This document shows, in pieces, positions 7,730 to 16,561 of a stretch of DNA of 41,914 bases (positions within the stretch are counted from its first letter, which is position 1; the number at the start of each line of letters is the position of its first letter). The DNA is from a virus. A model generated the notes under the pieces. That model was given only the letters and a program-made list of their open reading frames with translations, did no database searches and was not told the DNA's origin. A program made the translations under genes and the position numbers. Location of the stretch: the IMG/VR virus record IMGVR_UViG_3300005732_000047, positions 1 to 41,914 of that record. The stretch is one strand, 5' to 3'.

Positions 7730-8295
7730 TGACACAACAACTCAGAGCAGGGCCATTCGGAAGTTCAAGCAATAGCTTCCTAGACGAACCAGTATCGGCT
7801 AGCCGCCTTGTCGTGCCCATTAACGGGGCTATGAGTGGTAACGCGAACTGGGTATGGAAGCACTACTTAGGGAAGAATATAACAGAGGGAAATGACGAAG
7901 TAACCACACGAAGCTACGAAGATGGTTTACCCAATGAGAGCGCGTTTGCGGAGGAGTCTGGAGGGAACTCATCGGCAAGCCTCGACCTACGGTGGAGGTA
8001 TCAGGCAGTCAGCGACTTCACAATCTCGGTAAACTACGACCTTGAGGCATCTGCAACGCTGGGGTCAGGGGATGGGGGTGTGTTCATCACCGTGACGGTT
8101 GATGGCGTGGAGGAGTTTAGCGCCAGTGACGAACAACAGGGGGTCACATCCGTCTCTCTGTCTGGAATCGAAGACATCAGTATTCCCAACACTGACGACT
8201 CGCCACCAAAGCTCATTGAGGTAGATGTGAGTGGTTATTTTGCTGAAATCGGAACAACTAACACAGAGGTGGACTTGAGCATAGCAATAACTTGA
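7729..8295 (+). CDS. Putative structural protein, beta-rich
   Basis: This encodes 188 residues with beta strands throughout, including LDLRWRYQAV, FTISVNYDLEA and VFITVTVDGVEEF. There are no cysteines, signal peptide or membrane segments. The composition (Thr, Ser, Glu, Val, Gly) and length fit a virion surface or tail accessory protein. The stop overlaps the -35 box of the promoter for the next transcription unit. The family is not recognised. Confidence 0.6.
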   Translation: MTQQLRAGPFGSSSNSFLDEPVSASRLVVPINGAMSGNANWVWKHYLGKNITEGNDEVTTRSYEDGLPNESAFAEESGGNSSASLDLRWRYQAVSDFTISVNYDLEASATLGSGDGGVFITVTVDGVEEFSASDEQQGVTSVSLSGIEDISIPNTDDSPPKLIEVDVSGYFAEIGTTNTEVDLSIAIT

Positions 8296-8320
8296 CAACA
8301 TTACTTTTATACTATACAAC
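8292..8320 (+). promoter_or_regulatory. Promoter for the internal virion protein genes
   Basis: TTGACA at 8292-8297 is followed, after spacers of 15-17 bases, by overlapping -10-like sequences around TATACA and TACAAC. Unlike the leaderless promoters elsewhere it leaves a leader of about 15 bases that contains AAGGA before the ATG at 8339. The only gap of any size in this part of the arm lies here. Confidence 0.5.
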
Positions 8321-8338
8321 CTAAGATAAGGACATATT

Positions 8339-9850
8339 ATGGCAAATTCATTTTTACAGAATCTACTGAAGGGGCAACCTCAAAAGCCAGCTTGGGAGCA
8401 GCCTGTTCCAACGTCACCGCCACCCGTAACGCTAGGGCCAGCAGCGCCTACCTTCGCAGAAAAAGCTGGATTCTACGGGAATCGCATGGATCAAGCATTT
8501 GGTAAACCCTTCTCCGAGGGTTCTTACAGCATGTCTGACCCGATGCGACCAACTGAAAGCATCATCAAGCCTGGTATCGGACAAATGACAGATGATGCTG
8601 GTCAAGCATTTAACCAGTGGGCGGCACAGTCTATGCGCGATTCGAGTCAAACATTAGAGCAAAAGCAATCTGCCGCTGGATGGAGTCCAAAGGCAATTGC
8701 CCCCAATTTAGCAAGTTCTCCTCAAGTCGCTCCTATTTCCGCGCCAGCGGAGCAACAGACTCAAACCATAGATATGGGGTCTAATGTAGCAGCAAGCACT
8801 GTCATGTCGCCAGAGCCAAGCAGAGCGCCTTACGCAACACAACCCCCTAGCGGCCTAACGACAGTAGGAGGCGCACCGTTGTCCGAGTTCCTGAGTGGCG
8901 GAGCAATGCCAGAACAGGGCTTTGCAAGGGCTGAGAATGCGATGTATGGCGACAACTCCATTAGTAGGGGTCTAGGGGGTGATGCAGCAACGAAAGCCTT
9001 TCAGGACGCTTCTGCGGCTCGTGAGGCACGTATAGGCTTCTCTCAGCGTCCAGGCGTTGACGTTCCAAGTCTAGCAATGCAGGAGCAGCGTGTGGCGGCG
9101 GGGCTTGACCCGAACGGCGGCATGAACTCTGGACTGAGCCAAGCGCAGCAACGAGCTTACATGGGGTCGGGTATTGACCCTGATACAATGCAGCCTATTG
9201 CCCCAGAGGGAGAAGTAATGTCTGTCCAAGAAAAAGCAAATCTCCTAAAGACTCTAACCCAGACGGAAACCGAAAAGCTAAAGCAGGCTGGACTGGTTCA
9301 GGAAATGGAGGAGCGAGGAATCAAGGCGCAAGGTGCTCGCACCGAGGAACAATTGCAGGCTCAAGGAGAACTCCGATCATACGGCGAGCAGCTTAATAAG
9401 CTAACTGGGGTTCGAGATGAGATCGCTAAGGTTACCAAGAAAAATTGGGCAACCGAAGGCGGCTTGGGCTGGCTAAACGCTACCCTTCCGCTTGGGTCTG
9501 ATGCTCGAACCGTAAGCCGACTTGTTAAGGAAATCGAGGGTAGCACGTTTATTCGAGGCATTATTGACGCTAAGAATCGTGGTGCTACATTTGGACCACT
9601 ATCTGACCAAGAGGGTGCGAATATCGTAGCCGCATACGGAAAGATCCTTACTCCAGATATGAAGAACGAGCAGCGGGTGACAGCTATAAATGACCTACTT
9701 AGTGCAATGAACGAAGGATTTAACAACTCCGCAGAGCGTTACAAGTCCAGATACCAAGGAGGAGAGCAAGTAGCATCTGGCGCACCACAGCAACCATCTG
9801 GCGGAACAATCCCAAATGTCGAAGGAGTAACAATCAGAATTAAAAGCTAA
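8339..9850 (+). CDS. Putative internal virion or ejection-associated protein
   Basis: This encodes 503 residues with an AAGGA ribosome site. Residues 1-290 are low-complexity, rich in Pro, Gln, Ala, Ser and Gly and probably disordered. Residues 295-350 form a charged coiled coil. The last 130 residues form a helical domain followed by a short GTIPNVEGVTIRI tail. It overlaps the start of the 951-residue protein by one base. Paired genes of this kind next to each other late in short-tailed phage genomes usually encode ejected internal proteins; that role is inferred. Confidence 0.6.
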   Translation: MANSFLQNLLKGQPQKPAWEQPVPTSPPPVTLGPAAPTFAEKAGFYGNRMDQAFGKPFSEGSYSMSDPMRPTESIIKPGIGQMTDDAGQAFNQWAAQSMRDSSQTLEQKQSAAGWSPKAIAPNLASSPQVAPISAPAEQQTQTIDMGSNVAASTVMSPEPSRAPYATQPPSGLTTVGGAPLSEFLSGGAMPEQGFARAENAMYGDNSISRGLGGDAATKAFQDASAAREARIGFSQRPGVDVPSLAMQEQRVAAGLDPNGGMNSGLSQAQQRAYMGSGIDPDTMQPIAPEGEVMSVQEKANLLKTLTQTETEKLKQAGLVQEMEERGIKAQGARTEEQLQAQGELRSYGEQLNKLTGVRDEIAKVTKKNWATEGGLGWLNATLPLGSDARTVSRLVKEIEGSTFIRGIIDAKNRGATFGPLSDQEGANIVAAYGKILTPDMKNEQRVTAINDLLSAMNEGFNNSAERYKSRYQGGEQVASGAPQQPSGGTIPNVEGVTIRIKS

Positions 9851-12705
9851 TGCCTACTTACGAACTCACAGATGATGCCACTGGAATGACCATCGAAATT
9901 GATGGTGCTCCAGAACTTACAGAATCCAGCGTGCGGTCCTATATGCAACAAGCTCGAAATCAGGCCGCTAAATCCATTGCGGACGGTAGCTACGAGCTAG
10001 ACGACGAGACGAAACTGCCGCTCAGCAAGGACCAGTCTCGCCAACGCTTGCAGAAATTCTCAGCATACGCTCTAGGTGTAAAACCTGAAGAAATAGATGT
10101 AGAATCAGGCATGGGCCTATGGGACCGAACAAAGCTATCATTCCAGCCAACCGAAGCTGACAAGATGAAGCAACTTGAGGACACTTATGGCAAGGAAAAC
10201 GTGGCGATGCTTGACGTAGGGGGGAACCCTAAGATGTTCTATCGAGACCCAAAGAGCAATAAGCTAACAATGGTTGATGAGCAAGGAGTATCCCTCGCTG
10301 ACTTCACCGCCGACATTGCTGGAACCGCGCTTCCCATAGCTGGAGCAATTGGAGCGGCAGTTGCAACTGGTGGAGCATCAATTCCAGTAACCGCCTTGGC
10401 TGCGGCTGGTGGTGGACTCGCTGCGGGGGTTGCTCAAGATGTTGGAGTTCGCGCTGCATCTGGAGAGGATATTCGATTCGGTGAGATCGCTAAGAGGCAG
10501 GCAATTACAAATGCCATCGGAATTCCAATCGACATGGTTACTGGTGTTGGCGGTCGAGTCCTAATGAAGACTGTTGGTCGCAGGGCTGTTGACCAGGGTT
10601 CAGCACAGCTAGTCAAGGGCATTGATGACATTATGGCTCGGTATGACGGTGATGGTGCTGTAAAGCTTACGGCAGCGCAGGAGGCAAGCACAGATGCGTC
10701 ACTCAAACAGAGTATTCGGGCAGGAATGGACCCCAATGGTTTAGAGGCTCGTGCATACGAGAGTCAACGTGACGAAATCCTAAAGTTGAATCGCGCCATT
10801 AAGGGCGAAGAAGTCCTAGATGAACCTATCGAGGATGTAATGCAGTCCGTAGCATCGCGCCAGATGCGCCTCCTTGACGCATACGAGGGTCGAGTTAAGA
10901 AGATGGCCGAAGCTAAGGCGGATGCGGAAATGGCCGTTAAGGGCCAAACAAAGGCGCAGGAGGCTCGGATCAGGAAAAAGCTTCTGGATGATGCAGACCT
11001 TGAGATTAGGGCGATGCGCGAGCAAGCTGAAGCTGGCATTAAGAAATTAACCAAGGGCAAGCAACGCTTAACATCTGCCATTGGAGACGACATTCGTGGA
11101 CAGCAAGAGCAAGCCTTCAAAGCCGTTGACCAAGAGAGCAAGGATCTTTACGAAGAGGCATATCGAAGACTAGACACTCCGCAGGCGAATACACCTGTAT
11201 CGGAGATTGACAGGGTTCTCTCAAGGATTGACGATGCGGCCCTTGACGAGGCGGCTCCAGAGCTTGCGGCAGTCAAGCGACTTCGTGCGCGTGTTGCGGA
11301 TACCACAAAGCCAGCGGAGTTGACATTCAGAGAGCTTGACCGATACCTGAGAGAAATCACAGATAAGATCAACTACAAGAAAAAGGTTGGCGTAGGTGAG
11401 TCAGAGTATCAGTTACAGCAGATAGGAAAGAAGCTCGATAAGTTGCGCGATACAGCTATGGGCGCACCGAAGACTGCTGGTGCTCGCGGCGCAGGTAAAC
11501 CTGCGCGAGACGCATACATGAAGGCAAAGCGCAACTACCGAAACAAGGTGCTTCCATACTTTGACGGTGATCGTGCTGCGAACCTTGGCCGCGTGTTAGG
11601 CGGATCGGCTGAATCGGTGGGTGCGCGTGGCGAGAACGTCCTCAATCGAACCCTAACAACCAAGGGATCAATTGAGGATGCCATAAAATCTGGAGTCAGC
11701 AGAAAGTCACTGCAAGAGGCGTATATCGAAAAGATTGTTCAAGATGCGGCTGGTGGGCCAATTGTCATTGACCGCAATCTGATAAACGCGCTCTACAAGG
11801 GCAGAGCCAACAAGATCGTTTCAGACCTCAATACCATCAATAAGAACATCAAGGCGGGTGGTGCTAAGGCTAAGGTTTCTGCCGAGGAGATTGATGCTGT
11901 CCTCAAAGAGTTCGATCCTCCAGCACGAGCTAAGAAGTTGCGGGCCATTGCTGAGAAAGAGGCGACGGAGAAGAAGATGGCCCAAGCTCGACAATCAGCA
12001 CTTGGGAAGATCATCAAGGGTGAGATTCCAACACCAGATGACATTCACCACTTCGTTGACGACATCTCTAATCTGCGACCAGGCCAGATTGAGAAGCTAA
12101 AGGCTCGACTTCCAAATGAAAGTCAGCGCAGATCGCTAGAGCGAAGTGCCATTGATCGCCTATATGAAGAAGCTGGTCAGCTATCGGCTAAAGCCCAACG
12201 GTCGGGTCGCAAGACAGGCCGAGAAGCGTTATGGGAACCAGATAAGATGTTTGACATCCTTAATAACTCAAAGAAGAGGGCGCAATGGGAGTCACTTATT
12301 GGCAAGCAAACCGTCAAGGACATCGAAGACCTGAATCGCTGGTTGTTAAGCTCTGCTGAGATCAGGGAAACCACACAAGAGGGTATTGGTCGCTTTGTCA
12401 CATCTACTGGCGCAAGCGGTGTTCCAAGCATCCTCTTTGTTTCTCCACAGCTACCACGTTGGCTTGGAAGAAAGATGCTTGGTGTAATTCATACGTCTCC
12501 GCTGGCTCGCGGCATGATGGTTCGACACCTAAAGGAAGGTGATATTGACGAAGAACTGTTCCAGCGACTATTCTACATGACTATGGGAACGCAGCGCGGG
12601 ATGGATGCTGTCTCTTCTGAGATGGCAAAAGACCCAGCATTCTCGGAGTGGATGCGCGAGTCGGTAAAGGGGGCTGGCATGGAATCGACTGCCCATGGCG
12701 AGTAG
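9850..12705 (+). CDS. Large internal virion (ejection) protein
   Basis: This encodes 951 residues, the largest protein in the genome. The first 45 residues resemble the short N-terminal module of phage internal proteins (YELTDDATGMTIEID). Residues 155-200 hold a hydrophobic Gly/Ala segment (AGAIGAAVATGGAS onwards) that could insert into membrane. The rest is very long charged alpha helix and coiled coil with many Lys, Glu, Ala and Arg. The pattern fits proteins ejected with the DNA to build a trans-envelope channel. No lysozyme motif was seen. It is the last gene of the rightward arm. Confidence 0.7.
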   Translation: MPTYELTDDATGMTIEIDGAPELTESSVRSYMQQARNQAAKSIADGSYELDDETKLPLSKDQSRQRLQKFSAYALGVKPEEIDVESGMGLWDRTKLSFQPTEADKMKQLEDTYGKENVAMLDVGGNPKMFYRDPKSNKLTMVDEQGVSLADFTADIAGTALPIAGAIGAAVATGGASIPVTALAAAGGGLAAGVAQDVGVRAASGEDIRFGEIAKRQAITNAIGIPIDMVTGVGGRVLMKTVGRRAVDQGSAQLVKGIDDIMARYDGDGAVKLTAAQEASTDASLKQSIRAGMDPNGLEARAYESQRDEILKLNRAIKGEEVLDEPIEDVMQSVASRQMRLLDAYEGRVKKMAEAKADAEMAVKGQTKAQEARIRKKLLDDADLEIRAMREQAEAGIKKLTKGKQRLTSAIGDDIRGQQEQAFKAVDQESKDLYEEAYRRLDTPQANTPVSEIDRVLSRIDDAALDEAAPELAAVKRLRARVADTTKPAELTFRELDRYLREITDKINYKKKVGVGESEYQLQQIGKKLDKLRDTAMGAPKTAGARGAGKPARDAYMKAKRNYRNKVLPYFDGDRAANLGRVLGGSAESVGARGENVLNRTLTTKGSIEDAIKSGVSRKSLQEAYIEKIVQDAAGGPIVIDRNLINALYKGRANKIVSDLNTINKNIKAGGAKAKVSAEEIDAVLKEFDPPARAKKLRAIAEKEATEKKMAQARQSALGKIIKGEIPTPDDIHHFVDDISNLRPGQIEKLKARLPNESQRRSLERSAIDRLYEEAGQLSAKAQRSGRKTGREALWEPDKMFDILNNSKKRAQWESLIGKQTVKDIEDLNRWLLSSAEIRETTQEGIGRFVTSTGASGVPSILFVSPQLPRWLGRKMLGVIHTSPLARGMMVRHLKEGDIDEELFQRLFYMTMGTQRGMDAVSSEMAKDPAFSEWMRESVKGAGMESTAHGE

Positions 12706-12886
12706 GACGCTGGGCAGCAAGGGCAAGACGCACAGAAGCAATATGCGGAGCGTACTGACCTATGCAGTTGACCTTCATGCGTTTACGGCAAAAACGCCCT
12801 AGTAGCGTACGGGGCGCATTTAAGCCCTCAGAAGCCTCACACGGGCTTAACGCTTCCACCCTACCCCTACCACTCGGACAAAAAGA
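12706..12886. other. Convergent gap with inverted repeats, no gene
   Basis: This is a short non-coding stretch between the end of the rightward arm and the end of the leftward arm. It contains TTAAGCCC (12820-12827) and GGGCTTAA (12843-12850), a perfect 8-base inverted repeat with a 15-base loop, and a smaller CGCCC/GGGCG pair just before it. No T-tract follows on the plus strand, so factor-independent termination is uncertain. Confidence 0.4.
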
Positions 12887-12904
12887 AAGCCCCGTATAGG
12901 GGCT
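12887..12904 (-). terminator. Terminator ending the leftward arm
   Basis: Read leftward, AGCCCC and GGGGCT pair around a 5-base loop and are followed by TTTCTTTTTG. It lies about 35 bases after the stop of the GIY-YIG gene. The CCCTCAC just before the stem resembles the 3' modules at 28 kb. Confidence 0.8.
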
Positions 12905-12939
12905 GTGAGGGCTGTTTGTGTGACCACTGCTGACCTAAG

Positions 12940-13485
12940 TTATGCAACGGTGAGTTTCCCTGTGACGCAGATGAATCGAACCTGCGCGTCGGACAATTCA
13001 AACCACTCGCCCCGAACTCGCTGGTCTGCATATCTTTTGTGCAAAATAGATTCATTGAAGTCTGGACGCTCCATCGCATGAAACACCTTGTCAATTGTCG
13101 GCTTCTGCGACTGCAATGTTCTTTCTCGCAGCATGGGGTTTACGCTTTTCCCTATTTTGTATAGGTTGTTGGCGAGATCTTTCATTAGGTAAACATAGGC
13201 AGCTTGCTTGTATCGCCTGACCCAGACATCCTCAAAGTGCTTTTCGTGGGTAGGGGCATCCATGTATCCAGCCAAGTCTAGAATCTCTACGCTTTCATCA
13301 GACAAGGGAGGCAAGTCTGACTCTTTGATTTCCACATATTGCGCATCGCTGGGGTCGCCAACCTCGTCAATTGCATCGAATATCTCAACGTCGGACATGG
13401 AGTCGGTAAAGTGCAAGGTAAAGCGGGAACCGTTACATTCCTCCCCCCAGTAGACCAGTAAGTAGTGTGTGTTTGATGATTGCAT
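12940..13485 (-). CDS. GIY-YIG-type protein (T5orf172/MUG113-like)
   Basis: This encodes 181 residues. The N-terminal 90 are unrecognised and acidic. From about residue 95 the GIY-YIG fold of the T5orf172 family appears: YVYLM (97-101), LYKIGKS (108-114), Arg120, Glu145 in an NES helix, and EWFEL (160-164). This fold is a nuclease; in phages it is often mobile or used in DNA processing. It is the last gene of the leftward arm and has a strong terminator downstream. Confidence 0.75.
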   Translation of the reverse strand: MQSSNTHYLLVYWGEECNGSRFTLHFTDSMSDVEIFDAIDEVGDPSDAQYVEIKESDLPPLSDESVEILDLAGYMDAPTHEKHFEDVWVRRYKQAAYVYLMKDLANNLYKIGKSVNPMLRERTLQSQKPTIDKVFHAMERPDFNESILHKRYADQRVRGEWFELSDAQVRFICVTGKLTVA

Positions 13486-13581
13486 TGCTTTAAAAGTTAG
13501 CCTCCAATCCGCATAAACAGTGGGCCTAGTTGGTGTGTTTTTGGGGTTCGGGTAGGTAGGTATCAGATTGCTAAAAATGAC

Positions 13582-13779
13582 CTAAAAGAAGTTCATATCC
13601 ACCGTCACACGGGGAAGCATGTTCCCGTCGATGTCTGCCCACAGCAGGGTGTCATCCTTACGGCAGCACCAACCATTGTCATATTCCCACCCGTCCACTT
13701 CCACAAGGTGGTAGATGGACTGGCACTGATTGGTGTTCAGGTGCGGGTAGGCTCGCTTGTAATGGTTAATTGTCTTCAT
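13582..13779 (-). CDS. Hypothetical protein (65 aa)
   Basis: The start MKTINHY at 13779 is chosen because the frame further upstream has low-quality sequence. Features are aromatic-rich stretches (WEYDNGWCC) and a final beta-like segment ending in NFF. No family is recognised. It stands apart from its neighbours by about 100 bases on both sides, which suggests its own promoter, although no good -35 was found. Confidence 0.55.
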   Translation of the reverse strand: MKTINHYKRAYPHLNTNQCQSIYHLVEVDGWEYDNGWCCRKDDTLLWADIDGNMLPRVTVDMNFF

Positions 13780-13896
13780 AATAAATAGTTGCCCTCTGTG
13801 TGTATTTGCGGATCGGAGGGCGCGACCCTGAAAGCGGGAAACAAAGAAAACCCGCAGCTGGCTCACACTTGCCAATATGAACACGAAATCTATTTG

Positions 13897-14178
13897 TTAA
13901 TTAAGTCCTCCGTCCTTCCACTTCTCGGTAACATACTCAGTCACCCTGTCCTCAATTAGTTCAATCAGGTCGGCTGTAAGCTTGATGTCCCCGCCATCTT
14001 CGTCAACGGCGCTCAGAATGTCAATGTCATCAATGACAAGCTCAACCTCCTTGCGAATGCCAAACTCGTGAGAGAAGGAGGCGTCTGTCTCGTAGGCCTC
14101 AACCTCCGCCTCCACGACGAACCATCCGTATTCTGTCCTGTCTATCTCTAGTTCTACTTCTGTTCTGTATTGTTTCAT
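13897..14178 (-). CDS. Hypothetical acidic protein (93 aa)
   Basis: This encodes 93 residues, strongly acidic, with alternating Val/Glu strands near the start (VELEIDRTEYGWFVVEAEVEAYE) continuing as a beta-rich fold and a helical C-terminus. It looks like a small cytoplasmic inhibitor or accessory protein of the kind common in early phage regions; the function is unknown. A TTGACA box lies exactly 35 bases before its ATG, so it probably has its own leaderless mRNA. Confidence 0.65.
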   Translation of the reverse strand: MKQYRTEVELEIDRTEYGWFVVEAEVEAYETDASFSHEFGIRKEVELVIDDIDILSAVDEDGGDIKLTADLIELIEDRVTEYVTEKWKDGGLN

Positions 14179-14213
14179 GGTCTTAGTTATTTACAGTTTG
14201 CAGGTGGTGTCAA
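14179..14213 (-). promoter_or_regulatory. Leaderless promoter for the 14178 gene
   Basis: On the minus strand TTGACA begins at 14213, 35 bases before the ATG. An A/T-rich region containing TAAATAAC fills the -10 position. No Shine-Dalgarno sequence lies near the start. Confidence 0.6.
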
Positions 14214-14217
14214 GCAC

Positions 14218-14901
14218 TTAAAGAAACAAAGGTTCAAAAAAAGCAAGCCTTGAGCTATACACCACACCACAGCCAACAATCGGCTTGGCAGCATAAACCC
14301 GTCCGTATGACATCGCTGGATTGTTGTGATCCACACCGCAACCAACCTGCATACCAAACACGCAGTCGTTCTGGTTGGCGTGATAAACAACACCAGCTTG
14401 AGCGTGTAAGTGTCCCTGGACAAGCGAGCAGAACTCAGCCATGCTATTCTTGTGTGCGGCCATTTGACCTCCCTTGGCTTTATCTCCGTGGCGGTATACA
14501 ACATCGTCAATGATAAGGTCGTGGAACCGAGGGTGGATTGTCCAGCCGTCCAGCCCCCACAGCGTCTTGAAGTCGCACAGCACTTCCTCTGGCAAGCCTA
14601 TGGTCTGAGCCTTTCTGGATGGCAGAGAGTCGTGATTCCCAATCAGGTGATCAACCTTCGGAAAAGCCTTGTGCAGCCGCCTGACCTGCTTTAGTGCCTC
14701 TCGGTATTCCTCTGCCGCGCTAGGCATGGATGGGTCTTTTTCGTGGTAACTGATTGCAGACCAATCGACAAGATCGCCAATGTGAACCACTCGGTTACAC
14801 TTATGCTTCTTCTCAATCTTCTTGAGGAAGCTGATATATTGTGGGTGCATTGCTGGCGCGTGGCAATCACCTATAACGAGAACTCTGTTTTGTTTAGCCA
14901 T
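14218..14901 (-). CDS. Calcineurin-like metallophosphoesterase
   Basis: This encodes 227 residues with the ordered motifs of the family: GDCH (11-14), IGDLVD (41-46), GNHD (88-91), a later His in RHGD (138) and GHLH (163-166). These bind two metal ions and hydrolyse phosphate esters. Phage members can act on nucleic-acid ends, nucleotides or proteins; the substrate here is unknown. It follows a small gene after 5 bases and ends 40 bases before the next unit. Confidence 0.85.
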   Translation of the reverse strand: MAKQNRVLVIGDCHAPAMHPQYISFLKKIEKKHKCNRVVHIGDLVDWSAISYHEKDPSMPSAAEEYREALKQVRRLHKAFPKVDHLIGNHDSLPSRKAQTIGLPEEVLCDFKTLWGLDGWTIHPRFHDLIIDDVVYRHGDKAKGGQMAAHKNSMAEFCSLVQGHLHAQAGVVYHANQNDCVFGMQVGCGVDHNNPAMSYGRVYAAKPIVGCGVVYSSRLAFFEPLFL

Positions 14902-14906
14902 ATGTA

Positions 14907-15095
14907 TTATTGTTGGTGTTCGTCAAAGAACATGTCTTCGACTTGCTTGTGGTTAAATCCAAGGAACTGTCCAAGAAGGATAAACGCATCCTTGAGCTGG
15001 TCAGTGTCGCCAATGGGCTTATGGATGGTCATTTCTCCCACCTCATGTCCATTCTGGACACGGATGATGCTATGTTTTTCTTCTGTGTTTATCAT
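14907..15095 (-). CDS. Hypothetical protein (62 aa)
   Basis: This encodes 62 residues with a beta-like start (RVQNGHEVGEMTI), then a helical half rich in Phe, Leu, Gln and Asp that ends in DEHQQ. It lies in an operon between a Cys-rich gene and the metallophosphoesterase, 2 bases after the former. A weak GGAAAG ribosome site precedes the ATG. No family is recognised. Confidence 0.6.
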   Translation of the reverse strand: MINTEEKHSIIRVQNGHEVGEMTIHKPIGDTDQLKDAFILLGQFLGFNHKQVEDMFFDEHQQ

Positions 15096-15097
15096 GG

Positions 15098-15331
15098 TTA
15101 CTTTCCGTAGATGTCAATGTAGTAGGTGTAGTCGTGCTTGTCACATTGCTCAGTCATGTCTGACATTACTACTTGGTAGCCACGATCTGTCTTATCGTCT
15201 TCCTTGAGATGCCTGATTGCTCTGGCACAGGTATCTGCCTTCGGGCATGTCTCTGAGGCACAGCGGCAGTAGTCGTTTGGTAGGCGCAGTTTTATTCTCA
15301 TGTTATGCCTGTTTGAGTTTGAGTAAACCAT
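15098..15331 (-). CDS. Cys-rich small protein, possibly metal-binding
   Basis: This encodes 77 residues. Five Cys in the first half (DYCRCASETCPKADTCAR) and later Cys/His residues (EQCDKHDY) suggest a zinc or disulfide-stabilised fold. The C-terminus has a Tyr-rich strand (YTYYIDIYGK). An AGGAGG ribosome site supports the ATG at 15331 rather than the internal Met. The function is unknown. Confidence 0.65.
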   Translation of the reverse strand: MVYSNSNRHNMRIKLRLPNDYCRCASETCPKADTCARAIRHLKEDDKTDRGYQVVMSDMTEQCDKHDYTYYIDIYGK

Positions 15332-15343
15332 GTATTAGCCCTC

Positions 15344-15625
15344 CTAATGTGTTGCAGATTGTATTACTGGTATGTTCTGCTTGAAAAGTTTTTGAATCCT
15401 ATCGGCCACTTCGCCGTATCGAGTGACAACTATCGGATAGTCATTTCCGCACTCTTCGGCGAACTCGGCAAGCATACCGAGCAGCATTGTCCTTTGTGGG
15501 CTGTCGTCGGATGGATGCGGAGCAGAACCAGCCGCACTAGACAAGCCATTTGCTCTAGGCGTGGTCGGATCGGTAAGCACATTGAACGCTGATATTGTAT
15601 CTAAAGTTTTCTGTCTATTTTTCAT
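15344..15625 (-). CDS. Hypothetical protein (93 aa)
   Basis: This encodes 93 residues. The first half is Ser/Pro/Ala-rich and probably disordered. The second half is a helix-strand-helix segment (LGMLAEFAEECGNDYPIVV, VADRIQKLF). The 20-base leader ACTGACACGACTATGAAAAA is identical to the one before the gene at 24005. No family is recognised. Confidence 0.6.
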   Translation of the reverse strand: MKNRQKTLDTISAFNVLTDPTTPRANGLSSAAGSAPHPSDDSPQRTMLLGMLAEFAEECGNDYPIVVTRYGEVADRIQKLFKQNIPVIQSATH

Positions 15626-15645
15626 AGTCGTGTCAGTCCTATTTG

Positions 15646-15960
15646 TTAATCAAGTTCTTCCATATACTCGTGTCCTATCCTCGCCACATGCCTCTGAGCC
15701 AACGCTAATGCGTCAAGGATACCCTTGCGGGTTGATTGAAGGTCTTTGGGAGTGACCATCTTTAAAGCGATGTGGTGCGGCTCGTAGAGGTTTGCTACAC
15801 AGCTAAGAGCCTCAAGTGCTTCCATTGCTCGGAACTGACTCTCGGCCAGCGTGTCGCGCAGGTAGTGGTTTTGGTGGACTAGCTCGGCATTCTCGCTCTG
15901 GACTTGAGCAAGCTTGGCTTCCAGTTCCTCTACTTTCTGGGCTAAATAAGATTCGTTCAT
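15646..15960 (-). CDS. Hypothetical coiled-coil protein
   Basis: This encodes 104 residues. Residues 1-40 form a clear coiled coil (VEELEAKLAQVQSENAEL). The rest is helical and ends in YMEELD. Short coiled-coil proteins of this type are frequent in phage early regions. An AAGGAACAAC ribosome site precedes the ATG. It starts 4 bases from the overlapping end of the next gene upstream, so the two are coupled. Confidence 0.65.
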   Translation of the reverse strand: MNESYLAQKVEELEAKLAQVQSENAELVHQNHYLRDTLAESQFRAMEALEALSCVANLYEPHHIALKMVTPKDLQSTRKGILDALALAQRHVARIGHEYMEELD

Positions 15961-16262
15961 AGTTGTTCCTTAATCCATTCCATTGCTTGTTCTTGTGTCA
16001 TTGGCTTTATGTCATTCACAACCATCACGCTTTCGGTGTAGGGGCCAGCCCCGTAGTTTTCCTTCAACCCTCCGTAGATTGACCCGCTGTGTCCGTAGAA
16101 CAGCCAGCCACCTTTGTCTTCCTCGACGCGGGTGATGCCGCTGTTGAGTTGCCATCTGTCTCCATCTAGGTAGCCTCCGCGCCATGTTCCCATGACCTTA
16201 ACTATGTCGTCAGAGATTCTGACTAGACACCATAGGTGCGGGATTGTGATATTGTTATTCAT
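15957..16262 (-). CDS. Hypothetical protein (101 aa)
   Basis: This encodes 101 residues with a compact beta-rich N-terminal part containing several Trp and Gly residues (LWCLVRISDD, GTWRGGYLDGDRW) and a short C-terminal helix with QEQAMEWIKE. The region before its ATG contains a 15-base copy (16267-16281) of the sequence at the end of the gene at 16558, a sign of local duplication. The function is unknown. Confidence 0.6.
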   Translation of the reverse strand: MNNNITIPHLWCLVRISDDIVKVMGTWRGGYLDGDRWQLNSGITRVEEDKGGWLFYGHSGSIYGGLKENYGAGPYTESVMVVNDIKPMTQEQAMEWIKEQL

Positions 16263-16288
16263 GGCTATCGGATGGTAAGTTCTATTTG

Positions 16289-16561
16289 TTATGCAGAAAC
16301 TAGATCGCCCAGCTTCTCCTTTAGTTCTTCGATCTTTTCGCCGCGCTCAACAGACATCTCCCGAAGTTCGCCCGATATATCACGGCATCTGTCAACACAC
16401 TCTAAGATGCTTTTTGCGTAGTCGGTAAATCGTTCACCAAAATACTCAGTCAGTTCTTTATCGCTGACTGCCCCATCAATCTCATCCTTGAGGCAATCAA
16501 AAAGGTGTTCTGCCTCTTTGTAGATTGGGCAGGTTTCTGGTATGTTTCGTAGTCGGCTCAT
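16289..16561 (-). CDS. Hypothetical helical protein (90 aa)
   Basis: This encodes 90 residues, almost entirely helical. It starts MSRLRNIPETCPIY and ends in a coiled coil (ISGELREMSVERGEKIEEL). Four Cys occur, two of them in CVDRC. The ATG overlaps the stop of the preceding gene (ATGA), showing translational coupling. No family is recognised. Confidence 0.65.
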   Translation of the reverse strand: MSRLRNIPETCPIYKEAEHLFDCLKDEIDGAVSDKELTEYFGERFTDYAKSILECVDRCRDISGELREMSVERGEKIEELKEKLGDLVSA

